Positions 4,732 through 5,065 of a stretch of 5,065 bases of DNA are shown piece by piece. The notes under the pieces are model-generated. The model saw only the letters and a program-made list of their open reading frames with translations. It made no database searches and was not told the DNA's origin. The position numbers and the translations under genes were made by a program. Origin of the DNA: Burkholderiales bacterium. Its GTDB lineage: Bacteria > Pseudomonadota > Gammaproteobacteria > Burkholderiales > SHXO01. Position 1 is the first letter of the stretch, and each line of letters begins with the position of its first letter. Where the stretch lies: positions 1-5,065 of the forward strand of contig JAHCKU010000270.1 of NCBI GenBank assembly GCA_026125625.1. The letters run 5' to 3'.

Positions 4732-5065
4732 TTACGCCGCTGCGGCAACCGGCTCGACCGCTGCCAGGGCGTGCAGGATCAGGTCGGGATCGTTGGCGGC
4801 GAGCGCACGCGCATCCGACAGCAGCCGGCGCCACTCGCGCGCCCGCGGCTGTCCGTGGAACAGGCCCAGCATGTGGCGGGTGATGCTGCGCAAGGGCGTA
4901 CCCCGCGTCACCTCGTCGCGGGCGTAGGCATGCATGCCCAGCGCCACCGCTGCCCGGGAAGCGGGCGCCGGGTCTCCCAAGGCATGCGCCAGCCGGGCCA
5001 GCACCCATGAGTCATGATAGGCGCTGCGCCCGAGCATCACGCCATCCACGTGCTGCAAGTGTCCG
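4732..5065 (-). CDS. dusA: tRNA-dihydrouridine synthase A, C-terminal third (5' end outside window)
   Basis: The reading frame enters from the right edge and ends at a TAA (4732-4734), giving 110 residues. DusA proteins are about 330 residues, so roughly the N-terminal two thirds, with most of the FMN barrel and the catalytic cysteine, are outside the window. What remains starts with the last barrel strand and FMN-phosphate loop, HVDGVMLGRSAYHD (5-18). The C-terminal helical tRNA-binding domain follows, with its hallmark ITRHMLGLFHGQPRAREWRR (about 60-79). This RHMLGLF-G-P-AR-WRR block separates DusA from DusB and DusC. The enzyme reduces U20/U20a in the D-loop of tRNAs using NADPH and FMN in the cytoplasm. 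The frame continues to the window edge, so the apparent internal TTG is not the start. It is probably transcribed separately from the downstream DUF3592 gene, given the 159-base gap. Confidence 0.93.
   Translation of the reverse strand, partial: GHLQHVDGVMLGRSAYHDSWVLARLAHALGDPAPASRAAVALGMHAYARDEVTRGTPLRSITRHMLGLFHGQPRAREWRRLLSDARALAANDPDLILHALAAVEPVAAAA

Overview
The window is a GC-rich piece of bacterial chromosome with densely packed genes. It reads like a Proteobacterium, most likely a respiratory Betaproteobacterium. The reasons are a periplasmic cytochrome c', a bacterial-type cytochrome b561, a DusA-type tRNA-dihydrouridine synthase and an OtnK/OtnC sugar-acid pair, all with strongly GC-biased third codon positions. 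The organism is inferred; no species can be named from the sequence alone. No tRNA, rRNA, CRISPR array, insertion sequence or phage gene was seen.

Layout. On the + strand, positions 1-201 are the C-terminal end of a small c-type cytochrome. A 152-base gap follows. It holds two GC-rich inverted repeats and a possible 13-codon leader peptide whose stop overlaps the next start. Then come otnK (354-1625, 3-oxo-tetronate kinase), otnC (1636-2268, 3-oxo-tetronate 4-phosphate decarboxylase), an unrecognised small lipoprotein (2302-2658) and a secreted cytochrome c' (2691-3143). All four + strand genes are 10 to 33 bases apart, so co-transcription is plausible. After a 60-base convergent gap the - strand carries, in order of transcription from the right edge, the C-terminal third of dusA (4732-5065), a 159-base gap, a two-helix DUF3592-type membrane protein (3889-4572) and a cytochrome b561-family membrane protein (3204-3884). 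The last two are only 4 bases apart.

How the genes may work together. OtnK and OtnC catalyse consecutive steps. The first phosphorylates a 3-oxo-tetronate, and the second decarboxylates the product to dihydroxyacetone phosphate. The dehydrogenase and isomerase that usually feed this pair are not in the window. Cytochrome c' (periplasmic, NO-binding family) and the membrane cytochrome b561 converge on each other and could form a quinol-to-periplasm electron path; this is inference from adjacency. DUF3592 is probably co-translated with the b561. DusA is a housekeeping tRNA-modification gene.

Nothing here is clearly a new biological system. The least explained items are the small lipoprotein beside cytochrome c', the DUF3592-b561 pair, and the leader region of otnK.
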